Below, piece by piece: positions 38,001 to 52,006 of a DNA stretch of 64,000 nucleotides; within the stretch, counting starts at the first letter, position 1; every line of letters starts with the position of its first letter. The stretch comes from Acridotheres tristis (lineage: Eukaryota > Chordata > Aves > Passeriformes > Sturnidae): NCBI GenBank assembly GCA_037013685.1, contig CM072891.1, forward strand, positions 15,972,501 to 16,036,500. Reading direction: 5' to 3'. The position numbers and the translations under genes were made by a program. Under the pieces are notes generated by a model, which was given only the letters and a program-made list of their open reading frames with translations, ran no database searches and was not told where the DNA came from.

Positions 38001-39102
38001 TCTGCCTCTTCCTAATTTAAGGTGAAGTACCAAGGAAATAGTAGCCTTTGGTACCTCTGTTGGATTCCTCCATTTTAAAGGTGAACAAAAATACAACAGC
38101 TGTTGGAACTCTGTTTCAGAGCTCCTGCAGCAAATTAAAACCCACATATTTTATCCATAATAAATGAATTGAATAATAGTACAGTGCAGAAAGCAATACT
38201 GGAATATCAGTCCCTAGTCCTTAATGCCAGTGAGTTCATAAAATTCAAATTCATAAGAGCTGATGATGCTGAGTAAAATAATAATCTAGAAGTATATGGT
38301 GAACAAAATACTTTGTGTCTTCACAAAGTAACAGCATAGCTGGCACAAAACACATCACAGGCTCAATCCTATGTGCAGCACTGGTATCAGAAATAGAAAA
38401 TGTGGCCTACTAAATCCATAATACAATTCTTCTAATTCAGAGGATTTAATCTACCCAAACGGTTTCTGTATCCAACAGGTCTGACCAATGCCCCCTTGGT
38501 TTTGGTGAAGTATTCAGAGACATCTTTTTAAGAAGACTCTACTGGACTATTCTCAAAATTTCCAGAAATATTAGAATTACATTTTTGGCAGGGAAAATTT
38601 CTTTGAATAATGTCATATACAACTTTTCTGAAGTACTCTCCTGGTGATGTGAGAATATGATGCAGTTTTATAATCAGTTTTTTTAGTCATCTATGGAACA
38701 TTTCTCCTACCTTCTCTGAGAATGTTTTCCTTGGCTCATTTGGCCACATTTGTTCCAGGGAAATTCTCCCTAACTTTAAAAATCTTGTGGTTCACTTCAC
38801 AATTGATGGAATCTATCTTAAGTAGGAAAAAAGACTCACATTTCCCATCACTGAGAAACACTTGGCTTTTTTTGCCACAGCATTTAATTGCATGGTCACG
38901 AAGATTAAAATACAGAACCAAGTTTACTGTTTCATTATGAGATCTAAGATTCTCAAGGAATCCATATCAGTGTTTTCTAGGTAGATGATGGATCCCACAT
39001 CCCTCCTGCAAGCAATCTCCAAAGGGAAATTCATATCCCATAATAACAGCACAGAAATCATGGAAGTACCTGAGACCTTGTAAGAGTGTGCCAGGCTTTT
39101 GC
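35023..39102. other. unique AT-rich stretch
   Basis: About 4.1 kb has no recognised gene or transposon. Minor repeats: gttatgaatattt twice around 36314-36341, and tacacagtgaaat at 37803-37815 and 37822-37834. Poly(A) patches lie near 37441-37452 and 37501-37511. The 86- to 89-codon frames at 36060 and 37026 have no domains. Confidence 0.5.
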
Positions 39103-39118
39103 ACCACTAATTAGTGGT
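39103..39118. repeat. 16-bp perfect palindrome at the edge of an LTR
   Basis: accactaattagtggt is its own reverse complement. It contains a TAATTA homeodomain-type core and lies immediately outside the putative LTR edge at 39120. It may be part of the pre-insertion target or of residual element sequence. Confidence 0.75.
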
Positions 39119-39187
39119 TTGTCTCAGTCTCGTCTGCTTCTGTTCAGAGCCAGGATTATTAGAATACAATCCAGCCAGATTCTCATG

Positions 39188-39193
39188 TTTATT
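39188..39193 (-). terminator. LTR poly(A) signal
   Basis: The minus strand reads aataaa within atataataaacatgag. Its position downstream of the TATA-like element marks the probable R/U5 boundary of the LTR. Confidence 0.45.
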
Positions 39194-39312
39194 ATATATT
39201 ATCAAAATTTACAGAAAGCATAGCAGCACCTCCAGCTCCTTGCTAGAAAATGGCTCCAGCTGAGCCTGCTTCAAGGCCTTCTAAAGCTAAACAAACCAAT
39301 AAAAGTTTTACA

Positions 39313-39327
39313 CCTATATTATTTATA
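39313..39327 (-). promoter_or_regulatory. LTR TATA-like promoter element
   Basis: On the minus strand, tataaataatatagg lies about 50-60 bp downstream of an inverted CCAAT and upstream of an aataaa at 39188-39193. The spacing fits a retroviral U3 promoter. Activity is unknown. Confidence 0.4.
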
Positions 39328-39815
39328 CTTTTAATCCAATAATAGATTCCCATGACCCTTAGAGTGACTTTCAACTGACCAATCCAAAGGTAACTACTTA
39401 TGTTCTGTGAAGAAGAAGGAAGAAGAAGATGAACAAAAAGAAAGACACCATTCAAAATTCTCCATCTTGTCCTCTAGCTAACACTATACATAAAACCCTC
39501 AAATTTAAAACCCATCACCCAGTGAAAACACACACATCTAACCCACTACACATTTGTGATTTCTAACTCATTATTTATATTTAAAAGTCTTCTCCAAGGT
39601 TTCAGATCCAGAGCAGTGTTTTCCAGGGTGTCTGTGCCTGGAAGCACAGAGAGCTCAAAAACTCCAGATTCCTGAGCTCCAACAAGACCTGATAACTGAT
39701 TTCAGATGGATTCAGAATACCTGGCCTGAGTATCCATCAGTGGGATTCTGTCTCTAACAGGATGCAGTCCTGACATGGCATGGCAAGTCACCTCACCTCC
39801 ATTTACAAAGCCAAC

Positions 39816-41774
39816 GTGGTCCTGACTCCACATCTGATTTTGACAACAGCCTTCAATCTGCTCTTGTCAGACAGAGCTGCCTTATGCAAAATGCTTCACT
39901 AACAGCCCAGACAAAGACAAAATGTTATTCACTAGAATGGTTTTAATCCTGCATTTTTGCTGAATGGTCTCAACACACACAGGTGTACATTTTTTGGGAA
40001 ACACAAAATAATTAAGACAGTCTGTGCAGCAAACATAGGTTTATTAGCCTGGAGCCATTTCTGATATTTTCTCACATGCACTAAAACTATTTAACTGTGC
40101 ATTGATTATCAAGGACAAAGCTAGAGGACATCCATATTTAAGATACTACCAACACTTTGATTTCTTTTTTATTCATGTTGATTAGACTGCTAAGGCAGGC
40201 TACAGCTTTTTATTAAATCTAGATGTCCATCAAATAAAAGGTGTTTCATCATCTTCTTGTGTGAAATGAACATAAAGGGGGACATTAGATTCAAAATAAT
40301 TAAAGGCAACAACATACTGTTCATACCTAAGTCTTTGCTATCACCTTCAGTCTAGGAATAGATACATATTTCAGAAAAAAATAGTACCTTTTATTGCCTT
40401 TAGTGCAAGATATGGAACAAATTTTGAGTGCTTACATAGAAATAGTTAAGCTGTCTTCAGCAGAGCTTGGATACACTGTGTTTTCATGTGTAAGGTGATA
40501 CAAATATAGCTAACATTGAATGTGAATTAGTATATTTGGCTGTACAGTAAAATATTTGTGATAACTTTGGCTGAAAGGTTGATACTGCTAAGATATCATC
40601 TTTCAGATTCTCTTCAAGGACATTTTCAGTAATTCTTTATAAGAAATTCCATTCCAATACTGATATTCCAACAAACTTAGGTATTTCTGGAATAATACTA
40701 GATATGCCCAATTAACAGGGGATGGTTTTTGGCATCACTGTCTTATAGCTATATCAGCAAGTAGTATGGGGAGAAAAAAGAAAGGGAATAACTGTAATAT
40801 TATTAAGGAGAGTTGGATATGTTATGAAGGGAGAAGGCAGCCTGCTTTGGGCTAGGTTTCCTCTGGTCCCAAGGTCCGAACATGGATTAATTACTGGAGT
40901 GCATCAGGTGTGTATTGTGTGCACATTTTTCAGTGTAGTTTCACCCAAAAGAAATAGAGTTCATATGCTCTGAGGCCATTCTGTAGCTGGGTTCAATCAG
41001 GTTTGTTTCAAAACTGCACCCTTGATTCTCACTAAAGCACTAATGTGCACACTGCACTGAGTTTATCAAAGAAGGTTCAGCTTCAGTTGTCCCTAAACAC
41101 AGACAATTTACCCAAAGAAAGACTCCCTTTGCTTATCTTCCTGAGTGCCCCGAGCTGGACTGGAGGGATGATCTTTGTAGCTGATAAACCAGTACAATCT
41201 GGGAGCAATATGCAGAGTTATGATGACAGGCTGGAAACCTCTTCAATTTCTTCTGCTGCAACTTGTTCTTAATCCGGAAGAAACTTGCCATAGTAGCACT
41301 TGAACTCTTTTTTTACTCAGTGGTTAAAAACTAAGGAGGGTAAGCAAACTTTGTCTCCACAATTACTAGATCTTGGTGCTGGCTGATTTGGCAATAATGA
41401 GGTGTTTTCAATATTATGAGTCTTCATCAGCCAGTACTAAACTAACCAGTAGCATTCATAAGAATTGATTTAACTTTCTCAGACTATCTCTGGAAAATTC
41501 AAGACTAATTCTTTCACTCCTTGACAATTAAAATGACAGGGATAAATATTAAGCATGAACCTTGTGTTCCATTACCTGCCCACCAGGCTGATGAAAAGTA
41601 CTGGAGTAGAGGAAGCCTGAAAACTCATTTAGTTACTTACTAAGGGTTTGTTTTCCAATGCATGCTACTAATCTAACCCCACCTCTTTTCACTTTAAATC
41701 TTTGTTTAATATAACAATTATACAAAGATGGATTTGTGCTTTGGATTTGTAGTTTGGCTTGATTAATATGGAAT
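39816..41774. other. unique AT-rich sequence
   Basis: No gene or recognised transposon. The short frame at 41045-41272 has no domain. Confidence 0.5.
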
Positions 41775-42063
41775 TTTTTACAGAGACAGCTAGTGACCAG
41801 AGAGAATGGCTTCAAAGTGAAGAAGGACAAGTTTAGGTTAGATATTAGGATAAAAGTTTTTATTCAGAGGGTAGTGAGGCACTGGAGCAGGTTTTTAGGG
41901 AAGTTGTGGATGCCCCATCCCTGGAATTGTTAAGGACAGGTTAGTTGAAGTTTTAAGCAGCCTTAGGTCAAATGGGAGGTGTCCATGCATATTGGCAGGG
42001 GGATTGGAACTATATAACCTTAAAGGTCTTTTCCAACACAGACCATTCCATGATTCTATGATT
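41775..42063 (+). mobile_element. CR1 LINE, 3' end, sense, diverged
   Basis: A sense CR1 3' end that starts around acagagacagctagtgacc. It carries gaatggcttcaaagtgaaga, aggttagatattaggataaa, gtagtgaggcactggagcag, gttgtggatgccccatccct and ggaggtgtccatgcatat, then ttggcagggggattggaact and ccattccatgattctatgat at the tail (42043-42062). It has point changes and small deletions: the gttgcccagag block is reduced to gtttttaggga. Same subfamily type as the 1-372 and 34636-35022 copies. Confidence 0.94.
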
Positions 42064-45047
42064 TGTTTAAAGAAACAAGGTGGGGTTTAAAAATTCATCT
42101 ATTAATATTTATGCTGTTAATGACAGTGCTATTGTATTTTGCTGATCTGGAGCTCTATGCAGGAGTGACATTATTAAGAGTAATTACACATTTTTAAACA
42201 GTTACCCATCTTCCTCTCTAAGAACTAGTAATTTGACTCCTGCAGTTCCAAACCAGTTGCATAAAAGTGAGAGTAAAATTGATATAAAGTGTTTTAGGAG
42301 GAGTCCACTTGATTTCAGCAGTGATAAAGGGAGAAATTTTCAGAGTAAAATGCTAGTTGCCATTAAGAACAGAATTTCACTGCAGATTGAGGTGAACAAA
42401 AATCCCTTCAAAATATTTATCTGATGCTATTTTTCTGTATAATTTGAAATCAAAATAATTGGCCACAGCAGTTATCCCAACTGGTTTAAATTTATTGTTT
42501 ATGTAATTTGTAAAGGATAAACTATGAGGCAACATTTATGTGCTGTGGAAGGGTAGACTGAGTCTGACACTTCCAGTGTTAATGAAACAATAACACCAGA
42601 GCAAATGCAGATGAAGTCAGAAATAGAAAGAACTTCAGATTAGCTTCTACATCTTATGTATAAATGTGCATTTAACTTGAAATAACTTATTGGGAAAAGA
42701 TAAATATATATTTATGTGACTCTTAGCTCGGGACTTGATTATGGGTAACACTGTCATCAAATGCTCTCTTTGCCAGTCAGAAGAGTTTACTCTTAAGCTC
42801 TGTAATGTATTTATCAGGTTGTGTGGAACAGAAACTGCTTAATAAGTTGCTACCATATACTTTACAGGCTATATGGAGGTTACATTTCTGTTCCTCTTCA
42901 CCATGACACTAAAGGTACCACCAGAAGACTGTTTGCAATAATAAAAATAGTACCTCAGAAGGTCCAGAATAATTATCCATTCCAGTTCCTTGGTCCTTTC
43001 TGACAAATATATTCATGAGTTTAAGGAAAATATTTCTTCCTACTTTTCAACTTTTGATCAATATCCATAGAATTTATAATTTTGTCTTGAACACACTCGA
43101 CATCACATGATTTTTTTTTTTTTCATCTTCCCACAAATGTATTTGTTGATACACTCTTTCCCAGCTGAAGCCATCGAAACTGCGAGTGGATTATCTCTGC
43201 CATTACTCAAGGCTTAGCCATATGTCACTGATCCAGCTGGCAAAAAATCCACTCTGCCTTGGCAATTCCATTTATCACTAAATATCACTGAAGTAGAGAA
43301 TAATCATGGGGTTTGGGTTGTAGGTATTTCATCTGCTTCGACTGAGCAGTTTTGCCAATAACCATCAGGATATTTCGTGCCACCTGAGATTGTGCCTGGT
43401 TGCTTCTCCGTGTTACACTGCCTGTTGAAGATTTCATTTTGTCTGTCAGAAGTTGTAGAACTTAAAAAAAACTTAGAAAGCATTTTGTCAATGATTTTTT
43501 AAAAATCTATAGTTATGAGTGTAACTTTCAGGGGGATATGGACTCCTCTATTCACTTGATGTCTTAAAGAATACTGCAAATATATTTTCCTTCTTTTGTT
43601 AAAGTGTGTGAAACTTCACTTTTATTGCTAAATACATGTGCACGAAGGCAGTTTATGTTGCATACTTTGTTCTCTCCTGCTGCCTTTTTCTCCCTGAAAG
43701 TTGTAATCCACTGAATTTAAATCCCAGGCTCCTCCACTGCAAATTGTGATATGGCAGAGAGGGGATTATGACTCTGAGGGAGAAAAAAGCAGCTGGTACA
43801 GATGAACACTTACAAAACAAAAGTCATCTTTGCATTAAACTTATCACACATTTGCTTTTCCATGTGCTTTTTTAAAGCAAGATGGGGGGAATGTGAATAG
43901 GGGAAAACATGCATATCCTCACAGAGAGAGGATATGATCATAAACTGAAGGATCTTAGGATCTTACAGGCTTTAATAAGAAGGATGTTTTGCTCCCAATG
44001 GCAAAACACTGACAGGAGTCAGAGCATGTCCAGCAGTTGAATGATATCTTAGCATGGCTGAGGACACCAGCTTCTATAGCCTAAGGCTTCAGACACAGTT
44101 CATCAGTCAGAATTGACTGAAATGTGTTTCTTAAGCAGTGTTCCAAGCTGTATTTGATAACTCCAACCGTTTCATCATTCTGCTTTCATATACACAAAGC
44201 ACAACCATAGGTCAAAGGAACATGACCAGGAATAGAAGATTTTAAAAATCCACCTTTATATCTGCCAGTCCATTACACAGTCCATGAAGAAGTGTTTGAA
44301 GGCTGTGACGTGCCTGAATTTCATTCCATTTGGTGCAACAAGGAAAATTGTTTTTCATGTACTTTCTCACTGCATGCATTTCTGTGTTATACAGAGAAAA
44401 CAAAGGAAACAATCAAGGTGTCTTTCAGGCACCTATTTCAATAGAGAGTTCATCTGTAAATTTTCGACTCAGGTCAACCCCAGGAGGTAAAATGAAACCA
44501 CAGTTCTCTCTTTCTGCTTAAAAACAATTACTATCTTCTTGTCCAGGGAGTTGCTTTACCCTTCATAGAATTTCAGGATACATGCTGCCATAAAATGAAT
44601 TTCATTCATATGAATCGCAACAAACGTTACCTTCTACAGGGAGCTGCAGCTAATGTCCCTGGAAACATCATCTTTATTGTTCTTTTTAATGAAGCTTAGG
44701 ATAAGTTTCACTCTTCAATTCCCAGAGCTGATCAAATCAGGAGCTTGTATATCTGGATATAGCTGGATGAAGTATACATTTTTTTTTTTCCAAAAAGGAA
44801 GGGGTTTTCAAGTTAGCAACCAAATCCTGTAATGCCTTTTAGAGAAGGGAAATGGAAAGAGAGCAGGTGTTTGCTGCATAGCACAGCTTAGACCTCCCCC
44901 CCTTCTTCTTGCTCTTCCTTTTCTGTAAAAGAAGTATAAAACATCTTCTTCCTCTTCAAACACAAGAATCTGGAGGGTTCCCTCCTTCCTCTTTGAGAAG
45001 AAGGCTGTAAACAGGAATGATGCAAAACCTTACTTGAGAAGTCTTTT

Positions 45048-45071
45048 ATTTATCACCTGCTAGTGATAAAT
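45048..45071. repeat. perfect inverted repeat, 9-bp arms, 6-base loop
   Basis: atttatcac at 45048-45056 and gtgataaat at 45063-45071 are exact reverse complements around ctgcta. No T-run or gene context gives it a terminator meaning. Confidence 0.85.
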
Positions 45072-48000
45072 GATTGCCTTCTGCATGCAGAGAAGTGCAA
45101 TACAAAATAGGAGACAGAATGGATGAAACACAAAACGTGCAAAGTGGAATTTGGAGTTGTCTGACACAAGTGTCAGCAGATTGGTGTAAGTTATAGTATT
45201 TTTCTTTCATTTACAGGCTCAGAGCTGGATTCACCTCCTGCCAGTGATGAGTTTGGCAAGAGGTCTAAGAAATTCTGCACAATGGATGCTTTTGGCTGTC
45301 AACAGTCTATTTTAGGAATCAGAAATACATGGAACATGAAAAATGACCCAACAGGACAGGGACCAAGAATCTGCCTGGCATGCCCTTTACACATAAACTT
45401 TCCAAGGCATTGATGAGCCATGCTGGCCATTTTAAAGCTGCATTTTATGAGAGTTTTAGGAGATTCAGTGTGGTTAAAACCCAGAAGAGACAGTTCTGTT
45501 TTTCTTATTTTAGTTTATAATCATTATCTCTATTGTAATCTTTTAATTAGAAAAAAGAGTGGAGGAGCTGTGGTCTTGTATTCTCCACTTGGTCAGCCCT
45601 CACTGCACATACTCAGTGTCAGTTTCTGAGCACTCAGCACTTAACATTCTGGACATTTAATTACAACAGTTAGGAAGGCCAGCAACTCCTGGTGTACTGT
45701 ACTTACCCAGAAGTGACATACCTAATTTGTGAACTCAGACTGCAAACTAAAATTCAGCCAGCACTTAAATATTATTAGCAAGAGTTTGACATAGTTCAGA
45801 AATGTTTACAAATTACTATAGTGAGTCCTTGGAACAAGCCCGAGAATTCTGTTTGCATTTTTAAAATCCCTAAAGAATGCGGCTCTTGTCCAACAATATG
45901 GTCCTCATGAAAACAAATAATAAATATTAGAAAAACTTGTGAAACGCAGATGAAGTAAAAAATATCTTCTTTTGCCCCAGTTTTGCAGATGGAAAAGCAC
46001 TAGGCCCTCCAGTGCTACCCCTGGCCTTTCCCAAAGTGAGGCAAGATGCTGTTTTAGTTAACATTCCAGTATGGTTTATCCCTTGTGGTTTTTTTTCCCC
46101 ATCACTTCGCAACAATGCTTTTTGGCAGATGGAAATGACTCCAACAAAAAGCCAGGTGCATGCTCTGGCGGTTTCCCTGCTAAAAGGGATTTAGTCAGAT
46201 GTTTCCTCCACCTGTGAATTGGCTGTCCAGTCTCAGCCAGCTCCTATGAATGTAATTATTATGCTCTATTTCAAAAAGCCGAAAAAAGTTCAAGCCAGTT
46301 CTGTCAAAAAAAAAGAGTCTGATACCATTACAATTTCTCTCTATTTTCAGAACCTGATTGTCAATGAAATATCAATGTCAATGACAACCATTTTCATTTT
46401 CAGTTTGAGGGCATATCCTGACCTGGATTTCCATATATCTACTTCAGATACACACTAAAGCAATAACAATCAGTGACATTCTTTATATGATAAACAGGTA
46501 TTCACATCTTTAAATCTGTTCCCAAACAGTCAAAGTCCCTATTTTTTCTGTGAAGAGATGAGTCATACTCAGGCAGTAATGAGTGTCTGCATGGCTTCCT
46601 GGGGAACTTTGCTACTTGGAGGGAAGGCTACCAATATGTGGCTTCCATGTGATTTTTAGGTTCTCAGGCTTTGAAATCTTCCTCTTTTTTAATGAGGAGC
46701 AAATACATTTTCTCAAAAGGACAAATCAAAGCAAGATTTGTTTCTTTGCCTGCATTTTTAGTCTGACATGGAGAAGCCCATTAAACAGCATGAAAAGCTC
46801 AAAATGAACTAAAGTTCTATACTAAAATACTTTTTTAAAATACAAGATAAATCTGAGACAGGTTGGATATTAATGGACTGAGGCATAAAACTTCACGTGT
46901 ACCAACAATGCCAACAGAGCTCTCTTTATCACTGATCAAAAGCACTTGGGTAGAGCCATCAGTCTTCACACAGATGTACTCCAAGACATATTTGTGGGAG
47001 TTACAAACTGAAAGCAGAGAAAAGCAGCAGCCCAGCGTGAGTGAAGAAAATTCGGAGGCAAATAACTAGTCAGGCTGCCCAGGGCAAGGCTGTTTGGATG
47101 GCTGCCTGCCCAGTCCTGTGCAGAGAGAAGAGGGAGTCCTGAAACTGCTCAGATTCCCAAGATGAAAAGCCAAACACTACCACAGTGTTCACTGAACTGT
47201 GTGATACAAGATGTAGATTTTCCTTGAATTAAATCCCATTCAAGTTACTGTGTAATAGTTAGAAAGAATGGCCAAACTTATTTAGGTTTTTTTTTTAATC
47301 TTTGATTGTAATTAGGACGGAGGGGGGTCCTGAGGTAATCATGTAGTAGTAATGTGATAAAAAATTGTCACTCCAGGTGTGATATCTGTATCCAGTGGGA
47401 AAGGAGCACATGAAAACAGATATATTTCCAGAATATGAGTCTTTGTTGTTCCCTTTGTAATTCAGGCCAATGAATTAGCAATATCAGTATTAGTAAATGA
47501 GGAATAGAGCTTTTGTGATGTTCACTGGTCAACACAGATCTATGATCTGACTCAGATTTCTGTTAATGTATTTTTCAATGATAAGTTTTCTTCCAGGAAT
47601 TTGCCTGAACGAATCTCAGTTTGTGGGATATTTGTGAATTGTTCATTTTGACTCTTTGCTGTATGATTGACTAATTTGCCTGGCTGGCTGTATGAAACGT
47701 TTTAAACGGGTGAATTGAAGAACAAACAGTAAACACTGCACTTCTCCCTGTAAATGTACAGCTGAAACTATAACTACATTAAAATACACTAAATGTTTAG
47801 AAAATTGTGACATTTCTGCAAGTACATGGTACCCTATCTTCATCCTGTCACACTTTGAACAGTGCAACACAGTAACCTGGAGCCACATTTGTTTATTTTA
47901 TTTGACAGAATAACAGATACCTGGTTTCCTATGAAACTGCAATCAATAGCATCCTGAAATTCTGTATGAAAAGTAAGGGGAAACATCACACCCATTGTAA

Positions 48001-48450
48001 AGGGAAGCAGGGTTTAGTTTTGTGAAGTAGTCAGCCATGATAGCCAGAATGTGGTGAAATCTCTTGGACTGTATTGTGCTTCTGTTCAGGCCTCTTTCCA
48101 GAGGGTATGAGCAAAACATCACCAATCTTTTTTGGTTTTACATTACATCAGATTGATGATGTTTACACTGATGGTATTTTCTCATAAGAGGATTGTAGAA
48201 GAAAAAGAATACAATGTTATTTAGAACACAAAAATAACACCAGCTTTCCCATGAAACTCAAAATATCTGTTTTATTCTGTATATTACATGTGCTTTCTTC
48301 TCAAAGGTAATGGAAGGAATCCAACCTTTAATTCTTTGCAATGTGTAGTTTTCTCCTCTCTGGATTTCTGTATGTTCTGAAAGTAACTTATACTATATAA
48401 TTATAGATTATAAGTGGCCTAATTAATATAGCCAGATTTTCTTTAACACG

Positions 48451-48470
48451 AAAAAAAAAAAAAGGGGGGG
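48451..48470. repeat. A13-G7 homopolymer junction
   Basis: Thirteen A residues are directly followed by seven G residues. It is an all-purine tract that is length-unstable and hard to sequence accurately. Confidence 0.9.
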
Positions 48471-51400
48471 AAACAAAACAGATTTGGCAGCATCGATTAT
48501 TTTTATTAGTTAGTAAACAGACCCTGAACTTCAGCTGAATTTCTGTCAGGCTGTCATACTGCAGTTACAGTGATGTAGCTGAGCTAATCATCTGGTAGGT
48601 GCTGGCAGGAACCACTAGAAAAACAGGGGTTTAGCTCCTAAAGTTTGTTTTGAAGATGCCTACAATCTGTCAGCAATACTCCATAAAATATAGACCTTTA
48701 AACATTATATCAATCTGAATCTGATGGCAGCAACTCACAACTTTCTGTTTGTCATAAATGTGCATACAGACCAGGTTACTATGGCCTGATGCTTTTTTTA
48801 TCTTTGAATAGCTTGAAGTAACACCAGTATTCTTTCTTTAAGACCCATAAAAAGTAAGAGGGCATTTTTTAGATTTGTTTTAAAAGCTGCACAGCTTTTC
48901 TTAGGAAGAGGCAGTATTTTTTTTCTTAGACCAGCTGACATAGTGTACCTATCTACAAATCTTTGAACTTCATGGTTACAACTCTAGTGTAACCACATAG
49001 CTCAAGTCTCAAGGTTCTGGACTGTGTTACAGGGAAGTAGTGACTGTGATAGTTTATATTTAAACCACGTGTACAGACTTGTAAAATGCTTAAAGTCTTC
49101 AGCAGCCTTTCAAGACATAGACACATGCAACTAATTTCACGCTGCTCATGCTGCATATACAAAATTCAAAGTGACTAAACTCATGACTCTACAGAAGCAG
49201 CAACAGCACAGATTCTCTAATGTTGTCTGGGCTGGGGGTCCAGAGGTAGGTAAAGCTGCTTTAACACTTTACTATTAAAGGAAATATGCAGAATTGTGTA
49301 TCTGCTCCTTCCAGGTACCACAGCAAAGGCCCTTGGGAGCAGTTTTTTAAGGAGTAGCTCTGCCTTCCATGAGGAAACATGGATTGATTTCTTGGCTCAG
49401 CCTAGCTTGGAGAGATTATTGCATTTGTTCAAGATCAAGACACTTTAAAAAAAAAAGATGCCTCCTACACTTTATTTAGGATCTCCTACTAGACTGCTTA
49501 CCAGTGCTGAGCAATTTCACCCTTAACCTCTCACAAAATCACCAGACCGTTCTTCCTTACTCTGTTTGCTGCCAGTGCGTGTGCTGCAACCTCCTCACTT
49601 TTCAGGCAGGTGGATACCAGCACGAGGCAGGGGACACCAGTCTTTTCCAGGCAAGCTGTTGTGGCACCAGTACAAAATCTTCACTGTCTCGCTGTGTGGT
49701 AGCAGAAGCTTCCATTTGTTTTGCTAATACAAAAATGAGTAAATCACTATTGCTCAGAAGGGTTCCTTGTGTTACACCTCTGATAAGTTCACACTCGGTC
49801 TAAACTACGTCTCACAACAACCAAAGAATACTAGCACGAGTATATCTGTATGGATTAAATCTGATTTTTTTTAGTCCTGTGACCAGAACGCCCTCCAAAG
49901 AAAGCAGCAAGAAACTTGTCAGTAGGAGATGTTGATCACAGGAGAAAAAAAGAAAATTGCAAACATGTTTGGTTTTGGCTTTCAGCATCTTGTATCTGCC
50001 TGGCATTTCTCAACAATTAGAGCATGACTTCCTTCCACTTAGGATTTATTGAAAAAATAATTTATATAAATAATTCTTGTGCTGTAGTACATTTGTAAGG
50101 AGATAATACAAACATTTTGACATTTGACATTGAAGCAGAGTTCATTAGACCTGTACCAGAAGGTCATAACATATGTTTCTGTTTGCAGTTTGAATGTGTA
50201 TAATTACTGGAAAGAAGTTTCTGGAGCAAATACTCATAACTGTTATACACCAAATTTCCCTTAAAGCTTATAAAAACTTTACAGTGTTTGCATAAAGTTG
50301 TTTCAATATCCACAGTAAAAGGGTATCTATTCCTTAGTGTATTCATAAATAAAAGGATATAACAGTTGGAGACAGAGTATACTCATTAATTTCTATAAGT
50401 AGGCATGTCAGCTAACTTAACAGTGTTCAATCAGCTCTGGTAAGTGTGGGTTTCACATCTCAATATCAGTTGAACCGGTTGGACACAAACAGATGAGTTA
50501 TACTGGTTGTCTAAAACACAATCAGCTCTTTCTGCTTTGACCAAAAATCATCCTGATTTCCTTTGTGTGACGCTGCTGATCCTAAAAGATCCAGCAAACA
50601 CCATCAGTCCACTCCTGCAGGTGTGTCCTGATGTTGTGTGTGTCATTCAGAGCACCAAGGGGCTGCTTTGACCTCTCCCCAGTCGTCATTAGTGCCCATT
50701 TCCTGGCAGTAAATGAGACCTGGCATTTTCTAAACACAGATGCTCACACTTGTTCACGGTTCATTTAAAGGTAGATAAGGATGGGCTATATCATGCAGGG
50801 AAACAAAACTTGACACATGGCTCTGAGGGTATTTATCTGGCACGTGGTGTGAAAAAAAAAATGTAGGGGGAATAAAAGAGCTGGCAGAATGAAAGGAGCA
50901 TACTTCAGCTCATTGTTACCACAGTAATAATAAGAATCCCAACTGCCTCAGATTACAATGTAAATATTTTGTGTGCTTTAGGATTTTTTAAATTTTTCTT
51001 TTCTTTTCTTTTTTAATCATCCATGGTGTGTTCCTCAAAAATGAATAAATAAAGGATTTTGGCAGCTGGTGCTTTAAGTAATGACTTTTGAAATATAAAG
51101 CTGTAAGCTTGCTATTTAATTGGCAGGAGACTGAGAATGAGGGAATTTGGAGCAGTTCTGATAAGCAGCCACCCTCAGGGACAGTGTTACATGAAAGTTC
51201 ATAAATATTGGTGAGGTACCACTACTGCTGTTATTCATGCTTGCTACATCAATTTCAAGAACTATACATTTGCAAATATTTTACCATTGCTACTTATACT
51301 TGAGCAATAAATCTAACGGTGCTATGTTATCTATCATAAACCACAGCTCAGCAGTGTAGCACTCGTGCCTCTCAAGAAAATCATCCACTAAACCCAAAAC

Positions 51401-52006
51401 TTTGAATGTCGTTTTACTGGTGATTTCAAGGCTGTCCAAAACTTTACAGTGCTGGATCATTTCTTGTGCTCTGTAACTCACAGCCCCTGATTTGCTTGCT
51501 TTGGGCTTGGCTTGGAGACTGTCATCTGTTAAATTTGTTACTTTCTTTCTTGGATAAGACTACAGAAACAGGCTATTGTTTGTATTACACGTACAGCATT
51601 TGGAATGGCTTATTACGTAGAATTTTCCTCCTATATTGCACTGCATCTCTGGGATTTACTTATGATGGATAGTTTCCATGAAGATGGCCTTCATCCTGAA
51701 TCTCTGTAGGCTTGCCTTTCCCTGCTGAAAAATGTTAGAATGAAATAATGAGTGGAAATGAAGCATTTTTACCTGTGTTTTTTTTCCAACTTGCTTATCT
51801 TTTTAGATTTTAATTTGTCTGCTGAGGGTATAGCCATCAGTAAAGACATTCACAATGCTTCATGCTTCAAGTTGGTGCTGCCCAGAGATGCTGAGCCAAA
51901 TACTGCTTCCAGTAATAGCACTGCAAATCAAGGTACTTTGGGATCATTCTGTCCAAAATATGACACAGATTTCAGCATCCTTGCTCTAAATATACTCCAA
52001 TAAAAT

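Larger units (their letters stand above)
39120..39815 (-). mobile_element. solo-LTR-like element, antisense (likely passerine endogenous retrovirus)
   Basis: Read on the minus strand, this block has LTR architecture in the right order. A U3-like region of about 400 bp comes first. An inverted CCAAT (gattggtcag) lies at about 39375-39385, a TATA-like ataaataatatagg at about 39313-39327, a poly(A) signal aataaa at 39188-39193, and then about 65 bp of U5-like sequence ending ctgagaca at 39120-39127. The TATA-to-poly(A)-signal distance of about 130 bp suits an LTR. Wording recalls LTRs common in songbirds, but the family name is not certain. No retroviral genes flank it. The far boundary near 39815 is a guess, and no clear target-site duplication was found. 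The 70-codon minus frame at 39243-39455 lies within it. Confidence 0.55.
42064..52000. other. repeat-poor AT-rich stretch, first half
   Basis: About 10 kb has no recognised transposon, gene or RNA. Landmarks: gatcttag-type short duplication near 43949-43966, a 9-bp-arm hairpin at 45048-45071, an A13G7 tract at 48451-48470 and pyrimidine runs near 50990-51015. Frames of up to 99 codons (49504-49803) have no domains. Occasional GC-richer spots (for example 50560-50720) could be conserved non-coding DNA. Confidence 0.5.

Noticed and set aside
39114..39820. gtggt considered as target-site duplication on both sides of the LTR (39114-39118 and 39816-39820)
   Set aside because: It is only five bases, and using it would give LTR ends without the canonical TG and CA, so it is not reliable.
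45048..45071. Hairpin considered as a transcription terminator or microRNA precursor
   Set aside because: A 9-bp AT-rich stem is too short for a microRNA precursor, and stem-loop terminators do not apply to this eukaryotic sequence.
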